64,000 nucleotides of DNA, taken from contig JBFJTN010000001.1 of the NCBI GenBank assembly GCA_041625325.1, forward strand, positions 1 to 64,000, in the 5' to 3' direction. Positions 47,990 through 58,320 of this stretch are shown here, piece after piece. This DNA comes from Oceanococcus sp041625325 (lineage in GTDB: Bacteria; Pseudomonadota; Gammaproteobacteria; Nevskiales; Oceanococcaceae). Under the pieces are notes generated by a model. The model searched no databases and was not told the DNA's origin. It was given only the letters and a program-made list of their open reading frames with translations. The position numbers were made by a program, and so were the translations under genes. Numbering within the stretch: position 1 is the first letter of the stretch; every line of letters starts with the position of its first letter.

Positions 47990-48985
47990 CTAGCGGCAGT
48001 TCTTCAGCTTCGTTTCCAGCTCCTGGATGCGCGTCCGGTAGCTGCTTTCCATTTCCGCTTCAGCGCGGGCGTGCAGGGTGCGCTCCACATGCAGCTCCTT
48101 GCTCAGGCGCTGATTGGCATCACGGATTTCGGCATTGGCCCGGGCCAGGGCTTCCTGCAGTGCGGCCACTTCAGGATTGTCGGAGCGCGGCCCCGGCGTC
48201 GCGGGCCGCGCGCGCGACTCGCAGCTGCTGACGGCGGCCTGCAGGGCCTGGCTGCGATCCGCCACATGCGCCAGCTGGGCCTGCAGGCGGACGTTCTGGT
48301 CAGACAGTTCCGTGGCCTGCTGCTGCAGTGCGCCGAGCTGTTGCTGATATGCGCTCTGCATCTCGGCCATGCTCTTTTCATGTTTCTGCTGCATCGCCGC
48401 CATGCTGTCCTGCTCCGCCTGGGCCTGCTGCTCGCGGTTGCGGGCATCCTGGGCATAGCTCATCAGCTGGGTGTTCAGCTGCTTGAGCGTGGCGCTCATC
48501 TCCTCGGACTCGGCCAGGCAGCTGGTCAGGCGGGACGTCGCCTGGCCTTGCTCCTCGCGGCTGGCCTGCAGCGCCTCGCGGGCCTGATCGGCGTCTGCCG
48601 CCCGCTGGCGCAGCAGGGCCTGCTGCCGAGCCAGCTCCTGATTCAGGCCTTGGGTTTCCGCCGCGCAGCTGGCCTGCCGGGCCCGGGTTTCCTGCAGCTC
48701 GGCCTCGTTGCTGGCCAGAGCCTGCTGCAGGCTGCTGCTGTCCTGTTGCAACTGGAGCAACTGCGATTGCAGGTCCATCACCTGCTGATCCAGGCGGCGC
48801 AAGGCGGCGGATTGCGAGGCCACGGTACTCTTGAGGTTGTCGTTTTCCGCCTTGTAGGCCGCGGCCCGGTCTTCCGCCGCCGCGATCCGGTCGGCCACGT
48901 TCATGGTCTGGGCCGGGCTCATTTGTGCGGTCGCAAGCAGGCAGAAACCGACCAGATGGGCCGGACGGAACAAAAAGGCTTTCAT
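47990..48985 (-). CDS. Periplasmic coiled-coil protein
   Basis: The family of this 331-aa protein is not recognised. It has a signal peptide (LVGFCLLATAQMSPAQT) and then an almost unbroken Gln/Glu/Ala/Ser-rich coiled coil (for example QQVMDLQSQLLQLQQDSSSL) with several single cysteines (QASCAAET, LTSCLAESE, SSCESRA, LKNCR) that could form disulfides between chains. ATG at 48985 has GGGGAG 5 bases upstream. It lies 91 bases before the HDOD gene on the same strand. A structural or scaffold role in the envelope is likely. Confidence 0.7.
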   Translation of the reverse strand: MKAFLFRPAHLVGFCLLATAQMSPAQTMNVADRIAAAEDRAAAYKAENDNLKSTVASQSAALRRLDQQVMDLQSQLLQLQQDSSSLQQALASNEAELQETRARQASCAAETQGLNQELARQQALLRQRAADADQAREALQASREEQGQATSRLTSCLAESEEMSATLKQLNTQLMSYAQDARNREQQAQAEQDSMAAMQQKHEKSMAEMQSAYQQQLGALQQQATELSDQNVRLQAQLAHVADRSQALQAAVSSCESRARPATPGPRSDNPEVAALQEALARANAEIRDANQRLSKELHVERTLHARAEAEMESSYRTRIQELETKLKNCR

Positions 48986-49135
48986 CAACGCTCCCCAAGC
49001 GTAGGCATCGGGCCAAATCTACCGCAATCGGCAAGTCGTGGCCAAACAGCATTCCGGGACTGCCGGTCCGGGGCCGCCGCAGCGGGACTGCGGCAGGGTG
49101 GGGGGCAGGAGCCCGCCGACATGCGCAATGCCAAT

Positions 49136-49222
49136 TGGTGCCGGAGGCGAGAATCGAACTCGCACTCTGTTTCCAGAACCGGATTTTGAGTCCGGCGCGT
49201 CTACCAGTTCCGCCACTCCGGC
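49136..49222 (-). tRNA. tRNA-Leu (anticodon CAA)
   Basis: The minus strand folds as an 87-nt class II tRNA with encoded CCA. The acceptor stem GCCGGAG pairs with CTCCGGC; the anticodon stem CCGGA/TCCGG encloses the loop CTCAAAA (anticodon CAA, reading UUG); the long variable arm is TCTG-GAAA-CAGA; and the T-loop is GTTCGATTC. Confidence 0.97.
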
Positions 49223-49233
49223 AGCGGGCCGCG

Positions 49234-49261
49234 ATTATAGCCATTGCCGGTGCCGTGACAT
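49234..49261 (-). promoter_or_regulatory. Promoter of tRNA-Leu
   Basis: On the minus strand a perfect TATAAT (49234-49239) lies 11 bases before the mature 5' end, with ATGTCA (49256-49261) as -35 at 16-base spacing. The bases after the -10 are CGCGGCCCGC, a GC-rich discriminator of the type seen at stringently controlled stable-RNA promoters. Confidence 0.6.
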
Positions 49262-49335
49262 AGGGCCGGCTCGGTTCAGGCTAGAATTCGCGCCCCCGTG
49301 CCGACCAAAGCCTGGTATCCCCTGCGCGATAGCCG

Positions 49336-50352
49336 ATGAAACGCAGCGACTTCCATTTCGAGCTTCCCCCCGAACTGATCGCCCAGCAGCCCTTGCCGGG
49401 GCGCAGCGATGCGCGTCTGCTGGCCCTGTCGGGCGGTGCCAGATGCGACCTGCGAATCACCGACCTGCCCGACCTGCTGCAAGCGGGAGATCTGCTGGTG
49501 TTCAATGACACGCGAGTGATCCCGGCCCGGCTGCATGCGCGCAAGGACAGCGGCGGCGCGGTGGAGATCATGGTCGAACGGGTGCTCGACCCGCATCAGG
49601 CACTGGCTTTCGTGCGCGCCAGCAAGACCCCGCGCGACGGTGCCGTGATGCATCTTGGCGATGCGCGGATCACGGTGGACGGTCGCGAGGGTCAGCTGTT
49701 CCGCCTGCGCCTGCAGGACGGGCACTGGTGGCAGCTGCTGGAAGAGCACGGGGAAGTGCCCCTGCCACCCTATATCCGTCGCAGCCCGGATGCGGCGGAC
49801 CGGCAGCGCTATCAGACCGTGTTTGCGCGCGAGCCCGGTGCGGTGGCGGCGCCCACCGCCGGCCTGCATTTCGATGAGGCACTGCTGGCGGCAGTCGATG
49901 CGCGTGGTGCCCGGCGCGATTTCCTCACCCTGCATGTCGGCGCCGGCACCTTCATGCCGATGCGCAGCGAGAATCTGAGCGAGCACCGGATGCACGCGGA
50001 GCGTCTGGTGGTCAGCCAGGCGCTGGTGGACCGGATTGCCAGCACCCGTCAGGCCGGTGGCCGGGTGGTGGCGGTGGGCACGACCGTGGTGCGCGCGCTG
50101 GAAACCGCGGCGGCCGACGGAGGCCTGCGGGCCTATGACGGCGACAGCCGTCTGTTCATCACGCCCGGCTTCGAGTTTCAGGTGGTCGATGCGCTGCTGA
50201 CCAACTTCCACCTGCCGGAATCCACCCTGCTGATGCTGGTCTGCGCCTTCGCCGGCTACGAACCGGTGCTCGCCGCCTATCGTCACGCCGTGGCTCAGCG
50301 CTATCGTTTCTTCAGTTACGGAGATGCCATGTGGCTGGAGCGGGCACGATGA
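49336..50352 (+). CDS. queA: S-adenosylmethionine:tRNA ribosyltransferase-isomerase
   Basis: QueA transfers the ribosyl part of SAM to preQ1 in tRNA, forming epoxyqueuosine. The 338-aa product has the family segments FHFELPPELIAQQPLPGRSD, LVFNDTRVIPARL, APTAGLHFDEALL and LTLHVGAGTFMPMR, ending FFSYGDAMW. It starts MKRSDFHFEL. It overlaps tgt by 4 bases at the head of the conserved queA-tgt-yajC-secD-secF cluster. Confidence 0.96.
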   Translation: MKRSDFHFELPPELIAQQPLPGRSDARLLALSGGARCDLRITDLPDLLQAGDLLVFNDTRVIPARLHARKDSGGAVEIMVERVLDPHQALAFVRASKTPRDGAVMHLGDARITVDGREGQLFRLRLQDGHWWQLLEEHGEVPLPPYIRRSPDAADRQRYQTVFAREPGAVAAPTAGLHFDEALLAAVDARGARRDFLTLHVGAGTFMPMRSENLSEHRMHAERLVVSQALVDRIASTRQAGGRVVAVGTTVVRALETAAADGGLRAYDGDSRLFITPGFEFQVVDALLTNFHLPESTLLMLVCAFAGYEPVLAAYRHAVAQRYRFFSYGDAMWLERAR

Positions 50353-51446
50353 GGTTCGAACTGCTGGGCCAGGATGGCGGCGCCCGTCGTGGACGCCTGC
50401 ACTTTGCCCGCGGGGTGGTCGAGACCCCGATCTTCATGCCGGTGGGCACCTACGGCACGGTCAAGGCGATGACGCCGGAGGAGCTCAAGGGCCTGGGTGC
50501 CAGCATCATCCTGGGCAACACCTTTCACCTGTGGCTGCGACCCGGCACCGACATCATTCGCGCACACGGGGATCTGCACGATTTCATGCACTGGGAGGGG
50601 CCGATCCTCACCGATTCGGGCGGCTTTCAGGTCTGGAGCCTGTCCGAGCTGCGCAAGCTGACCGAGGAGGGGGTGCATTTCCGCTCGCCGGTGAATGGGG
50701 ACAAGGTCTTCCTCAGCCCCGAGGAATCGATCCGGATCCAGCAGGCGCTGGGCGCCGATGTGATCATGCAGTTTGACGAGTGCACGCCCTATCCGGCCAG
50801 CGAGGCGGAGGCGCGGACCTCGATGGAATTGTCGGCGCGCTGGGCGCGCCGCTGCAAGGACGAACACGCGGGGCAGGGTGGGGCCCTGTTCGGCATCGTG
50901 CAGGGCGGCATGCATGACGGCCTGCGCCGGGAGTCGCTGGCCGCGCTGAGCGAGATCGGCTTCGACGGTTACGCGATCGGCGGACTGTCCGTTGGCGAGC
51001 CCGAGGCCGAGCGCACCCGTGTGCTGGATGGCCTGCAGCCGGTGCTGCCGCCGCAGTCCCCGCACTATCTGATGGGCGTCGGCACCCCGCTGGATATCGT
51101 CGAGGCGGTGGCCCGCGGCATCGACATGTTCGATTGCGTGCTGCCCACCCGCAATGCGCGCAACGGGCACCTGTTCACCAGCGAGGGGGTGATCCGCATC
51201 CGCAATGCGCGGCACCGCCAGGATACCGGCCCGCTGGATCCCGCATGCGACTGCTACACCTGCACTCACTACAGCCGCGCCTACCTGCATCACCTGCAGC
51301 GTTGCGGAGAAATTCTCGCCGCACGCCTGCACACGATTCACAACCTGCATTACTACCTGCGCTTGATGGCGCGCATCCGGGAAGCCATCGAGGCGCAGCG
51401 CTTCGATACCTTCCGCCATGAGTTCCGGGCCCGTTTCGTGGCATAA
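50349..51446 (+). CDS. tgt: tRNA-guanine transglycosylase
   Basis: Tgt swaps guanine 34 for preQ1 in tRNAs with GUN anticodons. The 365-aa product has the catalytic Asp in ILTDSGGFQVWSL and FDCVLPTRNAR, GNTFHLWLRPG for substrate binding, and the zinc site CDCYTCTHYSRAYLHHL. The ATG overlaps the queA stop (ATGA). The Tgt product is the substrate for QueA. Confidence 0.96.
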   Translation: MRFELLGQDGGARRGRLHFARGVVETPIFMPVGTYGTVKAMTPEELKGLGASIILGNTFHLWLRPGTDIIRAHGDLHDFMHWEGPILTDSGGFQVWSLSELRKLTEEGVHFRSPVNGDKVFLSPEESIRIQQALGADVIMQFDECTPYPASEAEARTSMELSARWARRCKDEHAGQGGALFGIVQGGMHDGLRRESLAALSEIGFDGYAIGGLSVGEPEAERTRVLDGLQPVLPPQSPHYLMGVGTPLDIVEAVARGIDMFDCVLPTRNARNGHLFTSEGVIRIRNARHRQDTGPLDPACDCYTCTHYSRAYLHHLQRCGEILAARLHTIHNLHYYLRLMARIREAIEAQRFDTFRHEFRARFVA

Positions 51447-51476
51447 TCCGCGCCCTTTTTTCGACTCTGAAATCCT

Positions 51477-51806
51477 ATGGACTGGTTGATTTCCGCGGCC
51501 CACGCCCAGCAGGCCGGCGCCCAGCAGCCCTCGCTGATGGCCCAGCTGTTCCCGCTGATCGCGCTGATCGTGCTGTTCTACTTCATGCTGATCCGCCCGC
51601 AGATGAAGCGGAACAAGGAGCACAAGCAGATGACCGGCGGTCTGGCCAAGGGCGACGAAGTCGTCACCAATGGCGGTCTGGCCGGCAAGGTCACCTCGGT
51701 CGGTGAGGTCTACATGACGGTGGAGGTCGCCGAAGGCGTGCAGGTCAAGATCCAGAAAGCCGCGCTGGCGTCGATTCTGCCCAAGGGCACCTTGAAACAG
51801 CTCTGA
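51477..51806 (+). CDS. yajC: Sec translocon accessory protein YajC
   Basis: YajC is a small single-helix inner-membrane partner of SecDF. The 109-aa product has a Gln/Ala-rich start, the helix LFPLIALIVLFYFMLIRPQMK and the cytoplasmic YajC domain (KGDEVVTNGGLAGKVTSV). It lies 30 bases after tgt and 67 before secD. Confidence 0.95.
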   Translation: MDWLISAAHAQQAGAQQPSLMAQLFPLIALIVLFYFMLIRPQMKRNKEHKQMTGGLAKGDEVVTNGGLAGKVTSVGEVYMTVEVAEGVQVKIQKAALASILPKGTLKQL

Positions 51807-51873
51807 TCCACCCCATCTTCGGAGCATCGTGTCGGCACGATCTGGTCCGGCCCGCCCCCCAACGGATGTCTGA

Positions 51874-53739
<1,866 letters not shown>

Positions 53740-53743
53740 GCCC

Positions 53744-54685
53744 ATGCGCGCACTGTCCCGACCGACTCACATCAATTTCATGGGCGTTCGCCGCATCGCG
53801 GCGGCGCTGTCCATCATCCTGATGATCGCCTCAGCCCTGTCGCTGTTCGTCCGTGGCCTGGACTTTGGCATCGATTTCACCGGCGGCGTGGTGGTCGAGG
53901 TGGGCTATCCCGATGCGATCGACCTCAACGAGGTGCGGGGCGTGCTGGGCGAACATGGGTTCGGCGACGCCATCGTCCAGTATTTCGGGGCCAGCAATGA
54001 CGTACTGATCCGCCTGCCGCCGAGCGATGCCGCGGATTCCGCCCGGCTCAGCAACGAGGTCTACGCCGCCCTGCGCAGCGGGGGCACGGAAGTGGACCTG
54101 CGCCGGGTCGAGTTCGTCGGCCCGCAGGTGGGCGAGGAACTGACCATCAACGGTGGCCTGGCCATGCTCTGGGCCCTGGGACTGATTTTTCTCTACATCG
54201 TGTTTCGCTTCCACTGGAAGTTCTCGGCCGGGGCCGTGGCGGCGCTGATGCATGACGTCCTGATCACGCTCGGGGTGTTTTCCGTCCTCCAGATCGAGTT
54301 CGATCTGTCCGTGCTGGCCGCGGTGCTGGCCGTGATCGGCTACTCGCTGAACGACACCATTGTCGTGTTCGACCGCTGTCGGGAGAACTTCCGGCGCAAG
54401 ACCGGTGGAGACGAGCCGGCGGTCATCAACTATTCGATCAACGAGATGCTGTCGCGCAGCGTGGTGACCTCGGGGACCACCCTGATCGTTCTGATCGCCC
54501 TGTTCTTCCTGGGCGGTGAAACGCTCACCGGGTTCTCGCTGGCTCTCATCGTGGGGATCGTGATCGGGACCTATTCGTCCATCTATGTGGCCGGCAGCTT
54601 CTCGCTGGCGCTGGGACTGAAGCGCAATGACCTGATCCCGGAAGAGCTGCCGCAGGCCATGGACGATTCCGGCGCCCAGGTCTGA
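53744..54685 (+). CDS. secF: Protein translocase subunit SecF
   Basis: The 313-aa product is four bases downstream of secD. It has TM1 (IAAALSIILMIASALSLFV), the FGIDFTGGVVVEVGY motif, a small periplasmic domain, and the membrane block with GYSLNDTIVVFDRCRENF, the SecF signature. The end of the sec operon is marked by the hairpin at 54731-54758. Confidence 0.97.
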   Translation: MRALSRPTHINFMGVRRIAAALSIILMIASALSLFVRGLDFGIDFTGGVVVEVGYPDAIDLNEVRGVLGEHGFGDAIVQYFGASNDVLIRLPPSDAADSARLSNEVYAALRSGGTEVDLRRVEFVGPQVGEELTINGGLAMLWALGLIFLYIVFRFHWKFSAGAVAALMHDVLITLGVFSVLQIEFDLSVLAAVLAVIGYSLNDTIVVFDRCRENFRRKTGGDEPAVINYSINEMLSRSVVTSGTTLIVLIALFFLGGETLTGFSLALIVGIVIGTYSSIYVAGSFSLALGLKRNDLIPEELPQAMDDSGAQV

Positions 54686-54730
54686 GACGCCGTTCGCCGT
54701 TGCGCCATTGGCGCATCAGGCCGTGAATTT

Positions 54731-54758
54731 GGCGTATCGGGACAGGCCCCGATGCGCC
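54731..54758 (+). terminator. Terminator stem after secF
   Basis: GGCGTATCGGG (54731-54741) pairs with CCCGATGCGCC (54748-54758), 11 pairs with one G-T, loop of 6, then GTTTG. A smaller perfect stem, TGCGCC-ATT-GGCGCA, lies just before it at 54701-54715. This marks the end of the sec operon. Confidence 0.65.
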
Positions 54759-54805
54759 GTTTGCTGTAGATTGGAGATCGAGCTTCAGCCAGCGAAGGGC
54801 AAGCG

Positions 54806-56320
54806 ATGAACCTGCCGATCCAGACCATTCCCGAATCCCGCATGGAGTCCGCCCGGGCGCGCTGGGAGCGCCTGCCGCAGATCCGCAACGGCGAGGACTA
54901 CCTGGCCAGCGTGCGCGGGCGGGGCAGCGATTTCTACCTGTTTGGCGAGAGGATCGACGAGCCGGCGGATCATCCGCTGGTCAAGCCCTCGCTGAATGCG
55001 CTGCGCGCGACCTATGACCTGGCCCTGGCCGAGCCTGATCTGGCCACGGCGCACAGCCCCTACATCGATGGGCCGGTGAACCGTTTCCTGCACATTCCCA
55101 CCGAGCCCCTGGATCTGGTGAAGAAGCAGAAGATGCAGCGCCGCCTGGGCCAGATCACCGGCACCTGCTTCCAGCGCTGCACCGGGCTGGATTCGCTGTC
55201 CGTGATGCACAGCATCAGCTACGACATCGATGCCCGGCATGGCACCAGCTATCACCAGCGTTTCCTGGCGTTCCTCAAGGAAGCGCAGACCAGGAACGTG
55301 CTGATCTCCGCCGGCATGACCGACCCCAAAGGGGACCGCTCCAAACGGCCGCACGAGCAGGCCGATCCGGACATGTTCCTGCATGTGACCGCGCGGAATG
55401 AGCAGGGCCTGTTCGTGCGCGGGGCCAAGGCACACATGACCGGTGGCTGGAACCAGCACTGGATCTGCCTGATGCCGACGATGAACCTGTCGGAGAAGGA
55501 TCGCGACTATGCCGTGGTCGGCATGGTGCCGGTCGACGCCGAGGGTCTGACCTTCATCTACGGCCGGCAGAGCTGCGACACGCGTGCGGCCGAAGGCGGC
55601 AGCATCGATGTCGGCAACGCCGAATATGGCGGCCAGGAGGTACTGGTCTGGTTCGACAACGTGTTCATCCCCTGGGAGCACGTGTTCATGGATGGCGAAT
55701 ACGAGTTCGCCCAGGAGATGGTGTCACGCTTCACCCAGTATCACCGGGCCAGCTACGTGTGCAAGACCGGCCTGGGCGACGTGCTGACCGGCGCGGCGGC
55801 CACCGTGGCCGACTTCAACGGGGTCGACAAGGTCAGTCATATCCGCGACAAGCTGGTGGAGATGGTGCATCTGAACGAGACCATCTACTCCTCCGGCATC
55901 GCCTCCGGTCATGAAGCCAAGCGACTGGACAGCGGAGCGGTGATCAACGACAGCATGCTGGCCAATGTGTGCAAGCACAATGTCACCCGCTTTCCCTACG
56001 AGATCGCGCGCCTGGCGCAGGATCTGGCGGGCGGCCTGATGGTCACCATGCCCTCGGAGCAGGACTTCCGCAGCGAGGACGTCGGCCCCCTGATCGACAA
56101 GTTGTTGCGTGGTCGGCCGGAGATTTCCACCGAGGCGCGCATGCGCATCATGCGTCTGATCGAGAACATGACGCTGGGTCGCAACGCGGTCGGCTATCTG
56201 ACCGAGTCCATGCACGGCGCCGGCAGCCCGCAGGCCCAGCGCATCCAGATCCTGCGGGGCATGGAGCTGGAAGAAAAGAAGAAGCTGTCGCACCGGCTGG
56301 CCGGTATCGACGCCCAGTAA
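54806..56320 (+). CDS. 4-hydroxybutyryl-CoA dehydratase-like (HpaB-family) FAD/[4Fe-4S] enzyme
   Basis: The 504-aa product belongs to the HpaB/AbfD superfamily. The cluster ligands of 4-hydroxybutyryl-CoA dehydratase (Cys99, Cys103, His292, Cys299 in the clostridial enzyme, from memory) have clear counterparts: Cys121 and Cys125 in GTCFQRCTGLDS, and His313 and Cys319 in HRASYVCKTG, though His and Cys are one residue closer. The active-site Glu, Tyr and Lys of AbfD match Glu278, Tyr317 and Lys320. HpaB monooxygenases lack these cysteines, so a radical dehydratase/isomerase acting on a CoA ester fits best. No CoA-transferase or 4-hydroxybutyrate gene is adjacent. It is preceded by the secF terminator and so has its own transcript. 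Confidence 0.82.
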   Translation: MNLPIQTIPESRMESARARWERLPQIRNGEDYLASVRGRGSDFYLFGERIDEPADHPLVKPSLNALRATYDLALAEPDLATAHSPYIDGPVNRFLHIPTEPLDLVKKQKMQRRLGQITGTCFQRCTGLDSLSVMHSISYDIDARHGTSYHQRFLAFLKEAQTRNVLISAGMTDPKGDRSKRPHEQADPDMFLHVTARNEQGLFVRGAKAHMTGGWNQHWICLMPTMNLSEKDRDYAVVGMVPVDAEGLTFIYGRQSCDTRAAEGGSIDVGNAEYGGQEVLVWFDNVFIPWEHVFMDGEYEFAQEMVSRFTQYHRASYVCKTGLGDVLTGAAATVADFNGVDKVSHIRDKLVEMVHLNETIYSSGIASGHEAKRLDSGAVINDSMLANVCKHNVTRFPYEIARLAQDLAGGLMVTMPSEQDFRSEDVGPLIDKLLRGRPEISTEARMRIMRLIENMTLGRNAVGYLTESMHGAGSPQAQRIQILRGMELEEKKKLSHRLAGIDAQ

Positions 56321-56474
56321 ATCAGCGGAATCGTGACATTTTTTTGACGCCCCCCGGGTCAGACTTGCGCTGAACTGCGGCTTGGGCTCAAATGGGGCCA
56401 GAACAACCGGCAGTCCAGTGCATGCCGGGTGCGCCGTCGTCGGTGCCTCGACATTCCGGAAAAGAAACAAGGTA

Positions 56475-56972
56475 ATGCGGAGGCCCGTGGTGCCGGAATC
56501 CAAGATCAGCAACAAGGACGTCCTGAGCCATTCCTTCCCGGCCACCCTCGCGGGCGCACGCCAGGCGCGTAACTGGCTGCAGCGGGAATTGCAGGCCGCG
56601 CAGGTGCCGGAGGCGCTGATCAGTGCCTTCGCCGTCAGCCTGGCCGAACTGGCCACCAATCTGGTGGATCACAGCCCGCGCTGCCCCGAGTGCTTCGAGG
56701 TGGAGGTCCGCCGTCAGGGGCGGAAAATCCGACTCGGCTTGAAGGCGCAGGCGCACAGCTTTGCCGCAGCCAGAGATTTTCGCGCCCACCTCAAGCAGGA
56801 TGTGGAGGACGTGCTGTCCGAGCGGGGGCGTGGCCTGATGATGGTGGGGCGCTACTTTCCCGATGCCACCTATCAGCCGCCGGCCTGTGATGACGAGCCG
56901 GAACAGTTCGTGCTCGAAGTGACCTGCCCCAAGGGTCGCGCCGGGATCAGCTTCGGTCCGGTGCTTCAGTAA
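56475..56972 (+). CDS. RsbW-like HATPase (anti-sigma regulator family) with altered ATP site
   Basis: The 165-aa product has the RsbW-type HATPase fold: helix QARNWLQRELQAAQVPEALI, N-box SLAELATNLVDHS (Glu58, Asn62), and G2-like ERGRGLMMVGRYF. The G1 box, usually D-x-G-x-G/P, reads LKAQAHSF and has no Asp, so ATP binding is doubtful. Such proteins hold sigma factors or anti-sigma antagonists. ATG at 56475 is used; GTG at 56490 has GGAGG 6 bases upstream and may be the true start. Its 3' end overlaps the convergent PP2C phosphatase gene by 26 bases, suggesting a partner-switch pair. Confidence 0.78.
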   Translation: MRRPVVPESKISNKDVLSHSFPATLAGARQARNWLQRELQAAQVPEALISAFAVSLAELATNLVDHSPRCPECFEVEVRRQGRKIRLGLKAQAHSFAAARDFRAHLKQDVEDVLSERGRGLMMVGRYFPDATYQPPACDDEPEQFVLEVTCPKGRAGISFGPVLQ

Positions 56973-58185
56973 GCTCCAGACCGATGACGGTGACGTCGTC
57001 CGAACAGGCCCGCATGTCGGCAAATTCCCAGGCGGAGGCGTACAGACCGGCCATGGCGTAGTCCAGCGGATCGCCGGAACAGCCCTGCAGTACTGTCTCT
57101 ATCCCCTTGACGCCAAACATCTCGCCCTGGTCGTTGCTCCATTCCAGCAGGCCGTCGGTGACCAGCACGACCCGATCCCCCGGAGCCAGCTGACTGACCT
57201 GGACTTCGTGCGGGGCGATGATGGAATCGAACATGCCCAGTGGCTGGCCCGCGCCGTCGAGGATTTCCAGTTCTTCCCGCTGGGCCCGCCAGATCAGCAG
57301 CGGGGCGTTGCCGGCGCCGCAGAATTCCAGTTGACCACTGTGGTCCAGGCGCAGCCAGGAGGCCGTGACATAGGCATGCTGACGATTGTTGTGGATCATG
57401 CCGTTGAGTCGTTCGAACAACTGTGAGGCGCTGCTGTCCAGTGGCATCTCGAGACTGGTGGCCATGACCAGCTGGGTGATCAGGGCGGCGGATACGCCGT
57501 GCCCCATGGCGTCGGCCAGTACGATCCGCACGCCGTTGTCGTCCCAGACAAAGCTGTAGGTATCGCCCGATACCTCGCTGGCCGACTGATAGTTGACCTC
57601 GATGCAGGCGAAGGGGAGGGCCGGCGGCGGGCTGAGCAGGGCCTTCTGCAGGTCGCTGGCGAATTCGAGTTCGGCGGCCTGCGATTCCAGGGCGGCATTC
57701 AGCTGGCGCTGTTCGCGCCGACGCTCGGCAATTTCCCGGTTGAGAGCCTGGGTGCGGCGGCTGACGATCTGGTCCAGGCGGGTCCGGTGCTCCTCGACGG
57801 CCCGACGGGAATCGGACAGCTGGCGCCACAGGCGGTTGACGTAATCGTCGATCGCCACGCCGCTGCGGGTCCAGCTGATCACGATGGCCAGATACACCGC
57901 GGCGGCTGCCATCAGGGCCGGTTTGAGCCAATCCTGCAAGTCGTGCAACAGGGCATAGAGCAGGATCAGGGCGACCATGCTCCCGGCGGCAATGAGCCAC
58001 ATGCCCAGGCGCCACTGCCGTGCCGCATTCGTGCTGGCGGCGCTGCGGACGCGGGAATAGGCCAGCAACAGCAGGGTCAGCTGGATCACCAGCGCGCACA
58101 GCAGCAGGGCGATCTCGACCCGGTTGAAGTGCTCCAGCCATAGCGCCTTGTTCTGGATGGCCGTATTGAGCGTGTCCTGATTCAA
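56947..58185 (-). CDS. Membrane PP2C (SpoIIE/RsbU-type) phosphatase
   Basis: The 412-aa product has three or four N-terminal membrane helices (IALLLCALVIQLTLLLLAYS; MWLIAAGSMVALILLYALL; ALMAAAAVYLAIVISW), a coiled-coil signalling helix (about 125-190) and a SpoIIE-type PP2C domain. The metal-binding Asp residues are all visible: ASEVSGDTYSFVWDD, VLADAMGHGVSAAL, LVTDGLLEWSN, SDDVTVIGL. It should be an active Ser/Thr phosphatase. There is no ATG; the TTG at 58185 has GGGGA a few bases upstream, and a TTG at 58206 is the alternative. Confidence 0.85.
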   Translation of the reverse strand: MNQDTLNTAIQNKALWLEHFNRVEIALLLCALVIQLTLLLLAYSRVRSAASTNAARQWRLGMWLIAAGSMVALILLYALLHDLQDWLKPALMAAAAVYLAIVISWTRSGVAIDDYVNRLWRQLSDSRRAVEEHRTRLDQIVSRRTQALNREIAERRREQRQLNAALESQAAELEFASDLQKALLSPPPALPFACIEVNYQSASEVSGDTYSFVWDDNGVRIVLADAMGHGVSAALITQLVMATSLEMPLDSSASQLFERLNGMIHNNRQHAYVTASWLRLDHSGQLEFCGAGNAPLLIWRAQREELEILDGAGQPLGMFDSIIAPHEVQVSQLAPGDRVVLVTDGLLEWSNDQGEMFGVKGIETVLQGCSGDPLDYAMAGLYASAWEFADMRACSDDVTVIGLELTEAPDRS

Positions 58186-58320
58186 AGTGTCCCCGGCACA
58201 TTGCAATTGTGGTCAGACGCCTTATAGTCCCTGCTTTTGCGTCCGCCAGCAGACCGGCCAGTATAGCGGCAGCTGTTGCCGCGGGACATTTGTCATGCAG
58301 GCGGCAGGGGAGAGACGGGC

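Noticed and set aside
49136..49222. tRNA-Leu as a possible integration site
   Set aside because: No integrase, direct repeat of the tRNA 3' end or foreign gene set lies beside it.
56966..58201. Second open minus-strand frame over the PP2C gene
   Set aside because: It is a shifted reading of the same DNA; only the other frame shows membrane helices and PP2C metal motifs.
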